Assembly (NCBI GenBank): GCA_910579075.1
Contig: CAJTSV010000018.1
Coordinates: 1 to 5,295, forward strand
Direction of reading: 5' to 3'
Source of the DNA: an uncultured Eubacterium sp.
GTDB lineage: Bacteria; Bacillota; Clostridia; Lachnospirales; Lachnospiraceae
Length of the DNA stretch: 5,295 nt
In this document: positions 1 to 5,023 of the stretch, piece after piece
Position numbering within the stretch: the first letter of the stretch is position 1
Layout: each line of letters starts with the position of its first letter
Notes under the pieces: model-generated
What the model saw: only the letters and a program-made list of their open reading frames with translations
The model's database searches: none
What the model was told of the DNA's origin: nothing
Translations under genes and position numbers: made by a program

Positions 1-1
1 T

Positions 2-220
2 TCCAGGCTGAATCCGGCCGAGATTGCAGCCTCTGTTGCAGGTGCCATCCTCTGGACCCTGGCAAGCAAAAAAATAATTGAATTTGGGGTTCCGGAAGTT
101 TACATTGCACTGATAGTCACAATCGGGTTTGCTGCCGGATTCTGGTTTATGCTGGCAATGGAAATATTCCAATGTATCAAAGACCTGAGAAAAAGAAAAA
201 AAAGACGCAGAAAAAGATAA
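2..220 (+). CDS. C-terminal end of a small membrane protein, function unknown (5' truncated by window edge)
   Basis: The frame beginning at base 2 is open for 72 codons to a TAA at 218-220, and no plausible start is visible, so the gene begins left of the window. The visible part has two hydrophobic stretches, roughly residues 7-20 and 34-58 (the latter with GFAAGFWFMLAMEIF), which look like membrane segments. It closes with a strongly basic tail, KDLRKRKKRRRKR, expected to stay in the cytoplasm by the positive-inside rule. The tail is encoded by an A-rich run. I do not recognise the family and assign no function. Hydrophobic segments plus a basic end are typical of small integral membrane proteins, and the open frame up to the window edge supports real coding, but the short length leaves doubt. 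Confidence 0.55.
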   Translation, partial: SRLNPAEIAASVAGAILWTLASKKIIEFGVPEVYIALIVTIGFAAGFWFMLAMEIFQCIKDLRKRKKRRRKR

Positions 221-251
221 AAAAGGGTTCGGCAAAAAATATTCATACACA

Positions 252-292
252 CGGCCAGAAACGGCTTTTGACTGTTTCAAAGCCGCAGGCCG
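252..292. other. Imperfect hairpin downstream of the membrane-protein gene
   Basis: An outer 5-bp stem (cggcc 252-256 with ggccg 288-292) encloses an inner 7-bp stem (cggcttt 262-268 with aaagccg 279-285) around a 10-base loop. No T-run follows it on the plus strand. On the minus strand a run of six Ts occurs only after about nine further bases. It may be a weak terminator for the gene ending at 220, or a second, distal stop for the tRNA transcript coming from the right. Confidence 0.3.
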
Positions 293-300
293 GATTATAA

Positions 301-346
301 AAATAATGCCGGAACCCTTTCTTTCTCAAGGATTCCGGCATTATTT
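301..346 (-). terminator. Rho-independent terminator after tRNA-Glu, possibly two-way
   Basis: A perfect 14-bp inverted repeat (aaataatgccggaa 301-314, ttccggcattattt 333-346) continues, after one mismatch, into four more pairs (316-319 with 328-331) around an 8-base loop. Read on the minus strand, the descending arm runs into TTATTTTTATAA, giving the U-rich tail of an intrinsic terminator for the tRNA 22 bases upstream. On the plus strand the arm ends in TTATTT and then GAAACG, so termination of the left-hand gene is possible but weaker. Confidence 0.75.
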
Positions 347-367
347 GAAACGATACATTCTGTATAA

Positions 368-439
368 CAGTCCGTACGGGAATCGAACCCGTGTTTCCGC
401 CGTGAGAGGGCGGCGTCTTGACCGCTTGACCAACGGACC
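368..439 (-). tRNA. tRNA-Glu, anticodon CTC (reads GAG)
   Basis: The minus strand folds into a full cloverleaf. The acceptor stem pairs GGTCCGT with ACGGACT, with a G:U at the first pair. The D arm contains GGTCAAGCGG. The anticodon stem CCGCC/GGCGG holds the loop CTCTCAC with anticodon CTC (complement of 404-406), and the T arm is ACGGG-TTCGATT-CCCGT. The discriminator base is G (368) and no CCA is encoded, so CCA must be added after transcription. Overall it closely resembles known bacterial tRNA-Glu genes. It lies alone, with its own promoter upstream and a terminator downstream, rather than in a tRNA cluster. The CTC species is usually an accessory to the TTC isoacceptor, which alone can read both Glu codons. 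Confidence 0.95.
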
Positions 440-451
440 AGAACTGAAATT

Positions 452-480
452 ATAATAACACAGCCCCAGATGAAATGCAA
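452..480 (-). promoter_or_regulatory. Sigma-A-type promoter of tRNA-Glu
   Basis: On the minus strand, TTGCAT (475-480) and TATTAT (452-457) are separated by 17 bases. The -10 box lies 12 bases before the first tRNA base, giving a 5' leader of only a few bases. An overlapping TATAAT three bases further on is an alternative -10 box with a longer spacer. The stretch upstream (481-510) is rich in A and T runs, which could act as an UP-like element. Confidence 0.65.
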
Positions 481-517
481 GCATTTTTTACAATTTTTTT
501 CATTTTTTTATGGACTG

Positions 518-548
518 TCGTTACTGTTCACTCCATGACCAGTAACGA
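518..548. other. Hairpin just downstream of cdd, without a T-run
   Basis: A perfect 9-bp inverted repeat (tcgttactg 518-526, cagtaacga 540-548), with three more inner pairs after a mismatch, begins 9 bases past the cdd stop codon. On the minus strand the sequence after the stem is cagtccataaaaaaatg, A-rich rather than T-rich, so it is not a standard intrinsic terminator. It may protect the mRNA 3' end or need a termination factor; some read-through toward the tRNA is possible. Confidence 0.4.
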
Positions 549-557
549 ACCTCCCTC

Positions 558-971
558 TTAACCCAGATTTTTTGGCCCGAACCCATACGGCAGCAGCTCA
601 TCCAGGGTAAACTGCCGGCACCCGCCTTTTCCATCCGCCAGTACTATCTGAAAGGCTTGCGGATTGCAGAATTCCATCATCACCTGCCGGCATACCCCGC
701 ACGGTGCGCACAGCTCATCCGCTCCAGACCCTTCCGGCCCGCCGGCAATGGCTATTTTTTCAAATTCCCGCACGCCTTCACAGACTGCCTGGAAAAAAGC
801 TGTGCGCTCTGCGCAGCAGGACGGGCCGTAAGCTGCATTTTCAATATTGCAGCCGTGATACACCTTTCCGTTTCCTGCCACAAGGGCTGCTCCCACCTGA
901 AAGTGTGAATACGGCGCATAAGCATGCTCCCTTGCTTTTTTTGCTTCTGTCATTAATTCTTCGTTCGTCAT
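558..971 (-). CDS. cdd: Cytidine deaminase
   Basis: This is a 137-residue, homotetramer-type zinc cytidine deaminase. It hydrolyses cytidine and deoxycytidine to uridine and deoxyuridine plus ammonia in the cytoplasm. The signatures are intact: F24 in YSHF and N42/E44 in CNIENAAY (nucleoside binding), C53-A-E55 in CAERTA (zinc ligand and catalytic glutamate), and PCGVCRQ with zinc ligands C91 and C94. The length matches the short bacterial class of about 130-140 residues; the stretch between the two zinc motifs looks a few residues longer than in B. subtilis Cdd. The ATG at 969-971 is preceded by GGGAGG seven bases away. It is the second gene of an operon, 41 bases after the udp stop, and its uridine product is the substrate of the upstream gene's enzyme. 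No promoter of its own is evident in the 41-base gap. Confidence 0.96.
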   Translation of the reverse strand: MTNEELMTEAKKAREHAYAPYSHFQVGAALVAGNGKVYHGCNIENAAYGPSCCAERTAFFQAVCEGVREFEKIAIAGGPEGSGADELCAPCGVCRQVMMEFCNPQAFQIVLADGKGGCRQFTLDELLPYGFGPKNLG

Positions 972-1012
972 TGCAGCGCCTCCCGTGCCATAGCTTTCTC
1001 CTGCATGTCTGA

Positions 1013-1798
1013 TTATTTTTTATTATCCCTGTCAGACTGAATCAGCCTGCGCAGCGCTTCAACCGCTGTGCGGATTGCACTTTCCGTATCGTGGACAATT
1101 GGATTATCCATGCCAAGCGCATTGCGCTCCTGATTTCCGACTGTCAGAAAAACCGAACCGCAGCGCACCCTTAAATGGCTGGCCGCAATAAACAGCGCCG
1201 CCGATTCCATTTCCGATGCCTTGCACCCCATGCGCTTCCAGGCTTCCCATTTGTTCAGCAGCTCATAGCCGGCCGGCATGCGCTCCGGTTCATGCTGCCC
1301 GTAAAATGCATCCTTGCACTGCACAACGCCTGCATGGTATGAAAACCCCAAATCCCTGCAGGACGATACCAGCGCGTTTGCCACCTCAAAATCAGCCACT
1401 GCCGGATATTCAATCGGCGCATATTCACGGCTCGTCCCTTCCATGCGCACAGCCCCGGTCGCAATCACGATATCCCCGCCTTTGACATCCAGCTCTATGC
1501 CGCCGCAGGTTCCGGTGCGGATAAACGTATCTGCCCCGCAGCGCACCAGTTCTTCCATTGCAATCGATGCCGAAGGCCCGCCGATTCCGGTTGACGTCAC
1601 GCTGGCCTTTTCCCCGTCCAGGTAACCGGTGTATGTGACAAACTCCCTGCTGTCAGCCACCAGCTCAGCCTGGTCAAAATGCGCTGCAATCTTTTCGCAC
1701 CGCTTCGGGTCGCCGGGCAGAATCACATAACGCCCCACATCCCCCGGACGAATCTGCAAATGATACTGTAACCCTTCTTCTCCTGAATAATTCTGCAT
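1013..1798 (-). CDS. udp: Uridine phosphorylase (nucleoside phosphorylase-I family)
   Basis: The 261-residue product is a trimer-forming-type nucleoside phosphorylase (PNP_UDP_1 family) that splits uridine with phosphate into uracil and ribose-1-phosphate. Landmarks align with E. coli Udp: LPGDPKR (27-33, phosphate-binding G and R), REF (51-53), TGIGGPS (70-76), RTGTCGG (94-100, phosphate and ribose contacts), FYGQHEPER (165-173, holding the uracil-binding Gln/Arg region) and EMES (196-199, ribose and base contacts). The stretch that in purine phosphorylases carries the catalytic Asp (TVSDH-like) here reads TVGNQ (219-223) and lacks the Asp, which favours uridine over purine nucleosides. A related pyrimidine or mixed specificity cannot be excluded. 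AGGAGG lies eight bases before the ATG at 1796-1798. It is first in the operon with cdd, and the promoter lies at 1837-1865. Confidence 0.9.
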   Translation of the reverse strand: MQNYSGEEGLQYHLQIRPGDVGRYVILPGDPKRCEKIAAHFDQAELVADSREFVTYTGYLDGEKASVTSTGIGGPSASIAMEELVRCGADTFIRTGTCGGIELDVKGGDIVIATGAVRMEGTSREYAPIEYPAVADFEVANALVSSCRDLGFSYHAGVVQCKDAFYGQHEPERMPAGYELLNKWEAWKRMGCKASEMESAALFIAASHLRVRCGSVFLTVGNQERNALGMDNPIVHDTESAIRTAVEALRRLIQSDRDNKK

Positions 1799-1836
1799 AA
1801 CCTGCTCCTCCTGGCCTTCCTGTATCCTTTTTTCTG

Positions 1837-1865
1837 ATTATACAAAAAAACATCCCCCTTTACAA
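1837..1865 (-). promoter_or_regulatory. Promoter of the udp-cdd operon
   Basis: On the minus strand a perfect TATAAT (1837-1842) and TTGTAA (1860-1865) are separated by 17 bases. Transcription should begin near 1830, leaving a leader of about 30 bases with the ribosome site (AGGAGG at 1807-1812) and no room for a riboswitch. Confidence 0.7.
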
Positions 1866-1896
1866 TCCTATTCCGTATATTTTCCACTAAAACGGA

Positions 1897-1915
1897 CTTT
1901 GCAGCAAGTGCAAAG
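1897..1915. promoter_or_regulatory. Candidate operator: inverted repeat CTTTGCA-N5-TGCAAAG
   Basis: A perfect 7-bp inverted repeat with a 5-base centre (gcaag) lies between the minus-strand udp promoter and the plus-strand promoter at 1949. It is centred about 75-80 bases upstream of the expected start site of each. GCAAAG is repeated directly at 1916-1921. The TTGCA/TGCAA half-sites and 19-base span fit a dimeric helix-turn-helix regulator of the LacI type or similar, but no regulator gene is in the window and the site is not a good match to the cre consensus as I know it. Confidence 0.35.
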
Positions 1916-1948
1916 GCAAAGTTTCTGACTGAACTGTTACGAAAATAC

Positions 1949-1979
1949 TTGACTGTAAACCCTGTTTATGCCTTATTAT
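1949..1979 (+). promoter_or_regulatory. Candidate plus-strand promoter ahead of the small ORF
   Basis: TTGACT (1949-1954) is followed by TTATTAT (1973-1979), giving a spacer of 18 or 19 bases depending on which hexamer is the -10 box. This is longer than the ideal 17, so strength is uncertain. It would transcribe the small ORF at 2015 and read on into ktrB as a second, distal promoter. Confidence 0.35.
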
Positions 1980-2014
1980 CATCTATAGAAATTCAAAAAA
2001 AGGGGGGAATCTTT

Positions 2015-2137
2015 ATGACCATCAAAGAAGCATATCTGGAAAAGCTTCCCTGCATGAAATCCTGGAAAAGCAGCATGCTTATGGAAAACATCTGTCCATC
2101 CAGTGCTTGCACACCTTTCCAAACTTTGCTATACTGA
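2015..2137 (+). CDS. Possible 40-residue ORF or gene remnant upstream of ktrB
   Basis: An ATG at 2015 is preceded by GGGGGG (2002-2007) with seven bases of spacing and by a candidate promoter at 1949-1979. The frame runs 40 codons to TGA at 2135-2137. The first eleven residues, MTIKEAYLEKL, look like ordinary helical protein. The rest is rich in Cys, Ser and Met and looks non-coding, while another frame from about 2049 reads LHEILEKQHAYGKHLSIQ, which looks more natural. This suggests a frameshifted remnant rather than an intact peptide. The 3' half overlaps the ktrB promoter. I do not recognise any family; a leader peptide for ktrB or a chance ORF are equally open. Confidence 0.25.
   Translation: MTIKEAYLEKLPCMKSWKSSMLMENICPSSACTPFQTLLY
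2036..2071 (+). repeat. Short direct repeat CTGGAAAAGC, two copies
   Basis: The 10-base sequence CTGGAAAAGC occurs at 2036-2045 and 2062-2071, 26 bases apart, so the two copies fall in different reading frames. It may be chance or a trace of a small duplication in the remnant ORF around it. It is flanked by a weak inverted repeat, AAGCAT (2028-2033) and ATGCTT (2075-2080). Confidence 0.3.
2107..2135 (+). promoter_or_regulatory. Promoter of ktrB-ktrA
   Basis: TTGCAC (2107-2112) and TATACT (2130-2135) are spaced by exactly 17 bases. The start site should fall near 2142, leaving a leader of roughly 30 bases before the ktrB ATG at 2174. That leader holds only the ribosome site GGAGG (2164-2168), so a transcript from here has no space for a c-di-AMP (ydaO-type) riboswitch. 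Confidence 0.65.
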
Positions 2138-2173
2138 TATCATTCATCATCAAAGAACAAACCGGAGGCCTGC

Positions 2174-3532
2174 ATGGAATTTTTAAAAAAGCATCTGACA
2201 ACCACACAAACCATTACACTCAGCTTCCTGCTGGTCATCCTGATTGGAACGCTGCTTTTAATGACGCCGCCTGCATCGGCAGACGGCAGCGTAACGCCGT
2301 TTGAAGACGCCCTGTTTACCGCATCCAGCTGTGTATGCGTAACCGGGCTTGTAACGGTTACGACCGCCACGCACTGGAGTCTTTTCGGCCATATCATTAT
2401 ACTGATTCTGATTCAGACGGGCGGGCTGGGCGTCGTAGCGCTTGCAACGGTCTTTATGATGCTGCTTGGGAAAAAAATTTCCTTAAGCAGCCGCAAGCTT
2501 CTGGGCGATGCCTTCAACCTGGAAACCCTGCAGGGGCTTGTAAAATTTCTGCGCAGGGTATGCTTTGGCACATTTCTAATAGAAGGAATCGGTGCACTGC
2601 TGTATCTTCCGGTATTTGTGCCCCAGTTCGGCCTGAAAGGAATCTGGTTTTCCGTGTTCCATGCCGTTTCTGCCTTCTGCAATGCAGGCATTGACCTGAT
2701 TGGGCCGGACAGCTTTATCCCTTATGTGCACCATGTCTGGATAAATGCTGTGACAATGGCACTGATTATCCTGAGCGGCCTTGGCTTTATTGTCTGGTTT
2801 GACATTCTGGAATCCATAAAAAAGAACCTGCATTCCGGCAGAACCAGATTTTTTTCCACGCTCCGTCTCCATACGAAAATCGTGCTTGTCATGACCGCAT
2901 TCCTGCTGCTTGCAGGAGCCGTGCTTTACTTTGCCTTTGAATACTACAACCCGGGAACCATCGGAAATTTCACGCTTGGGGAAAAGCTGCTGGCATCCTG
3001 TTTTCAGTCTGTCACAACCCGGACTGCGGGATTTGTCACGATTCCGCAAAAGGAGCTTACCACGCCTTCCATTATCGTAACACTGTTTTTGATGTTTACG
3101 GGCGGTTCCCCGGCCGGTACTGCCGGCGGCGTGAAAACGACGACGCTGGCCATTATCTTTTTAACGGTAACGGCAACGGTACGGGGCCGGGAAGATATTT
3201 TGTGCTTCCGCCGCAGGATTTCGGATAAAACAGCCAGAAAAGCACTTGCTGTCGTGCTTATCAGTTTTTTTGCCAGCATTGCAGCAGTCATTGCAATGAT
3301 GATTTTCGAGCCGGGAGACGCGGCAGACCAGATTTTTGAAATATACAGCGCCCTTGGCACGGTCGGGATTTCCAGGGATTACACTTCCCTGATTGGCCTG
3401 GCGGGAAAAATCATACTCTGCATCTGCATGTTCCTCGGGCGCATCGGGCCGATTACCATGGTCCTTGTCTTTACGATGCGTGACCGCCAGACAGCAGCAA
3501 AGCTGCCGGAAGAACATGTTGCAGTCAGTTAA
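2174..3532 (+). CDS. ktrB: Ktr/Trk-type K+ uptake transporter, membrane subunit KtrB
   Basis: This 452-residue membrane protein belongs to the KtrB/TrkH family, which forms the ion path of the KtrAB potassium (Na+-coupled in several species) uptake system. It shows the fourfold membrane-pore-membrane layout, with a filter glycine in each pore loop: CVTGL (G58), FCNAGI (G172), TRTAGF (G286) and LGTVGI (G398). The loop GGSPAGTAGGVKTTT (310-324) matches the conserved gating loop in the third repeat's second helix, and GRIGPIT (423-429) holds the conserved Arg of the fourth repeat. The length agrees with Bacillus KtrB (about 445). The ATG follows GGAGG by five bases. The partner ktrA lies 42 bases downstream, so both subunits come from one transcript. 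No residue known to be essential appears missing. Confidence 0.95.
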   Translation: MEFLKKHLTTTQTITLSFLLVILIGTLLLMTPPASADGSVTPFEDALFTASSCVCVTGLVTVTTATHWSLFGHIIILILIQTGGLGVVALATVFMMLLGKKISLSSRKLLGDAFNLETLQGLVKFLRRVCFGTFLIEGIGALLYLPVFVPQFGLKGIWFSVFHAVSAFCNAGIDLIGPDSFIPYVHHVWINAVTMALIILSGLGFIVWFDILESIKKNLHSGRTRFFSTLRLHTKIVLVMTAFLLLAGAVLYFAFEYYNPGTIGNFTLGEKLLASCFQSVTTRTAGFVTIPQKELTTPSIIVTLFLMFTGGSPAGTAGGVKTTTLAIIFLTVTATVRGREDILCFRRRISDKTARKALAVVLISFFASIAAVIAMMIFEPGDAADQIFEIYSALGTVGISRDYTSLIGLAGKIILCICMFLGRIGPITMVLVFTMRDRQTAAKLPEEHVAVS

Positions 3533-3574
3533 AGGAATGATTTCAGAAAATAATTGTCATATCAGGAGAGAATT

Positions 3575-4237
3575 ATGAGAAAACAGAAAAGCAGTAAATC
3601 ATATGCCGTTTTTGGATTGGGAGAATTTGGCAGGAGCGTGGCGGAAGAATTAATGGCCGCCGGGGCAGACGTCCTTGCGATTGATAAGGATGAAGACCTG
3701 GTCAGCGATATCGCACCATCTGTCACTATGGCCGTACAGGTCGATGCCACGGAGCTGCACGCGTTCGACTCGCTCGGCCTTTCCAATATGGACGGCGTCA
3801 TTGTAACCATTACAAGCTGTCTCGAAGCAAGCATTATGGCCATTATGGCTGCAAAGGAAGCCGGCGTGCCGTTTATCCTTGCAAAATCGAGAAATGCCAC
3901 GATGTCTGAGATTTTTGAACGGATTGGCGCGGACAAAATCGTAACACCGGAACGCGACGGCGGCATCCGTGTTGCGCGCAATATTGTAAACGGAAACTTT
4001 ATTGATTTTATCGAGCTGTCAAGCACGGTGCGCATGGTGGAAATTACAGTCAAGGATGAATGGATTGGAAAAAACCTGATACAGCTGTCGCTGCGCCAGA
4101 AGCATAAGCTGAATGTCGTAGCCCTGCGCCGCGGCGGAGAGCTGACAACGGATATAAACCCGGATATGCCGTTTTGCAGCGGAGACAGCGTCCTTGTCAT
4201 GATAGATAAAAAATATATCGGGGAGCTGTTGGATTAA
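3575..4237 (+). CDS. ktrA: Ktr K+ uptake regulatory subunit KtrA (RCK domain protein)
   Basis: This is the cytoplasmic gating subunit, which forms an octameric ring beneath dimeric KtrB and responds to ATP/ADP. The N-terminal RCK_N Rossmann fold has the nucleotide motif GLGEFGR (14-20) with the acidic end of strand two at AIDKDE (D37), VDATE (57-60) and TPERDGG (124-130), whose E126 appears to match the Glu that binds a cation in B. subtilis KtrA. The RCK_C domain follows (about 150-218). Its LRQKHKLN segment (173-180) resembles the c-di-AMP pocket of staphylococcal KtrA, with R174 and N180 in the expected places. I chose the ATG at 3575 because AGGAGAG (3564-3570) precedes it closely and it gives 220 residues, as in Bacillus (222). 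An upstream in-frame TTG at 3554 would put this ribosome site inside the coding region. Confidence 0.94.
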   Translation: MRKQKSSKSYAVFGLGEFGRSVAEELMAAGADVLAIDKDEDLVSDIAPSVTMAVQVDATELHAFDSLGLSNMDGVIVTITSCLEASIMAIMAAKEAGVPFILAKSRNATMSEIFERIGADKIVTPERDGGIRVARNIVNGNFIDFIELSSTVRMVEITVKDEWIGKNLIQLSLRQKHKLNVVALRRGGELTTDINPDMPFCSGDSVLVMIDKKYIGELLD

Positions 4238-4248
4238 ACCCGCAAAAA

Positions 4249-4295
4249 CAGCCGCGCAATCCCGTACCGATAACGGTGCCGGAATTGCGCGGCTG
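4249..4295. terminator. Two-way intrinsic terminator between ktrA and the convergent pseudogene
   Basis: A perfect 12-bp GC-rich stem (cagccgcgcaat 4249-4260, attgcgcggctg 4284-4295) extends inward, with a bulge and one mismatch, to a 4-base ATAA loop at 4270-4273. On the minus strand the stem runs straight into TTTTTGCGGG, a clean U-run for transcripts from the right. On the plus strand a weaker CTGCATTCATTTT tail follows, 12 bases after the ktrA stop. It therefore probably ends transcription from both sides. Confidence 0.8.
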
Positions 4296-4316
4296 CTGCA
4301 TTCATTTTCCGAATTC

Positions 4317-5004
4317 TCATCCCAAAGGCATATAATCCTTCAGACAGCCGCCGTCAATCAGAACCTTCTTTCCCCGGAATGCAAAGCCGTATATCCGGAT
4401 TTTTTCCTTTGGGTATCTGCCGCTGTCTGATACGTTTTTCCCTGCAGCAAATCTTCAACAGCTGTTTTCATTTCAAAGCTGCCTTCCCGTATCAGCTTTC
4501 CTATCAAAGCATTGGACCTGGTATTTGCCCAGTATGTGGTAAACTTCTTTTCTTTTAAGAACTTCGTAATTGACCATGGATTATAGATATTATTACAGTT
4601 TCCAAACTGAAAACCGTCATACCACTGTTTCACTTCTGGCATCTTATCCTGCATCCCATACTCAGTTAACGCAGATTTTACCTCATCCTCTGTAAATCCA
4701 AATACTGTATGATACATGGAAGATGTCACTGGCACAACCTGCAGATTATTCAAATCCGAAAAAACAGATTTCCTGCTGACCCGGGTAATTCCCGTCATAA
4801 TCGCACGCTCCAGATACGGATTCGTTTTGAATGCAGCATGAAAAAATCCCCTGATAAAATCCGACATCTCTTTCCAGTACCCGTTTACATATGCTTCGTG
4901 CATGGGCGTATCGTATTCATCCAGAAATCCGTTTTATCAATGTAAAAACAGTGATTTTCTATCATTGCACTGAAATTCTGCCTTCCAACCGCTACCGTTC
5001 TCAT
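4317..5004 (-). pseudogene. AAA-ATPase-like / PD-(D/E)XK nuclease family gene, broken by two internal deletions
   Basis: Three fragments, each in a different minus-strand frame, match successive parts of one family (AAA-ATPase_like plus C-terminal PDDEXK_9, commonly 500-570 residues). Piece 1 (5004 to about 4924) starts with an ATG behind AAGGGGA and reads MRTVAVGRQNF...FYIDKTDF, the family's N-terminus. Piece 2 (about 4924-4415) begins LDEYDTPMHEAY (Walker B region) and continues through MTGITRVSRKSVFSDLNNL, FGFTEDEV, WYDGFQFG, YNPWSI and YWANTRSNALI to LLQGKTYQT. Piece 3 (about 4418-4317) is the C-terminal tail, RYPKEKIRIYGFAFRGKKVLI, ending at TGA. The Walker A region and almost the whole nuclease domain are gone. 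Left alone, piece 2 looks like a 181-residue ORF from an internal Met (4903-4358), which is not a real start. Only about 230 codons remain. The gene lies 19 bases behind the FAD-dehydrogenase stop. No function is expected. Confidence 0.88.
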
Positions 5005-5023
5005 ATCTGTTCCCCTTCACATC

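Noticed and set aside
368..439. The tRNA-Glu gene as an integration site for a mobile element
   Set aside because: I see no integrase gene and no second copy of the tRNA 3' end in the window, so nothing supports an attachment site here.
295..480. A minus-strand 61-codon open frame across 295-480
   Set aside because: It lies over the tRNA-Glu gene, its promoter and its terminator, all of which are well supported, so the frame is fortuitous.
657..1012. Plus-strand open frames opposite cdd
   Set aside because: They lack ribosome sites and motifs, and Cdd on the minus strand is complete with all zinc and catalytic residues.
2107..2304. A plus-strand open frame of 65 codons running across the ktrB start
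   Set aside because: Its visible ATG lacks a good ribosome site and its 3' half lies inside ktrB coding sequence in another frame. Only its 5' part is mentioned, as a possible frameshifted remnant.
3554..3574. An upstream TTG start for ktrA adding seven residues
   Set aside because: The added codons consist of the AGGAGAG ribosome site itself, and starting at the ATG at 3575 gives the normal KtrA length and N-terminus.
3562..4200. A long 212-residue open frame on the minus strand opposite ktrA
   Set aside because: Its sequence is low-complexity Ser/Arg/Thr-rich with no recognisable motif, and ktrA on the other strand has clear RCK motifs throughout. It is an antisense shadow.
4358..4903. 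An apparently intact 181-residue minus-strand protein starting at MHEAYVNGYW
   Set aside because: The in-frame codons immediately before this Met spell LDEYDTP, the family's Walker B region, so the Met is internal. The matching N-terminus and C-terminus lie in other frames on either side. It is treated as part of the pseudogene at 4317-5004.
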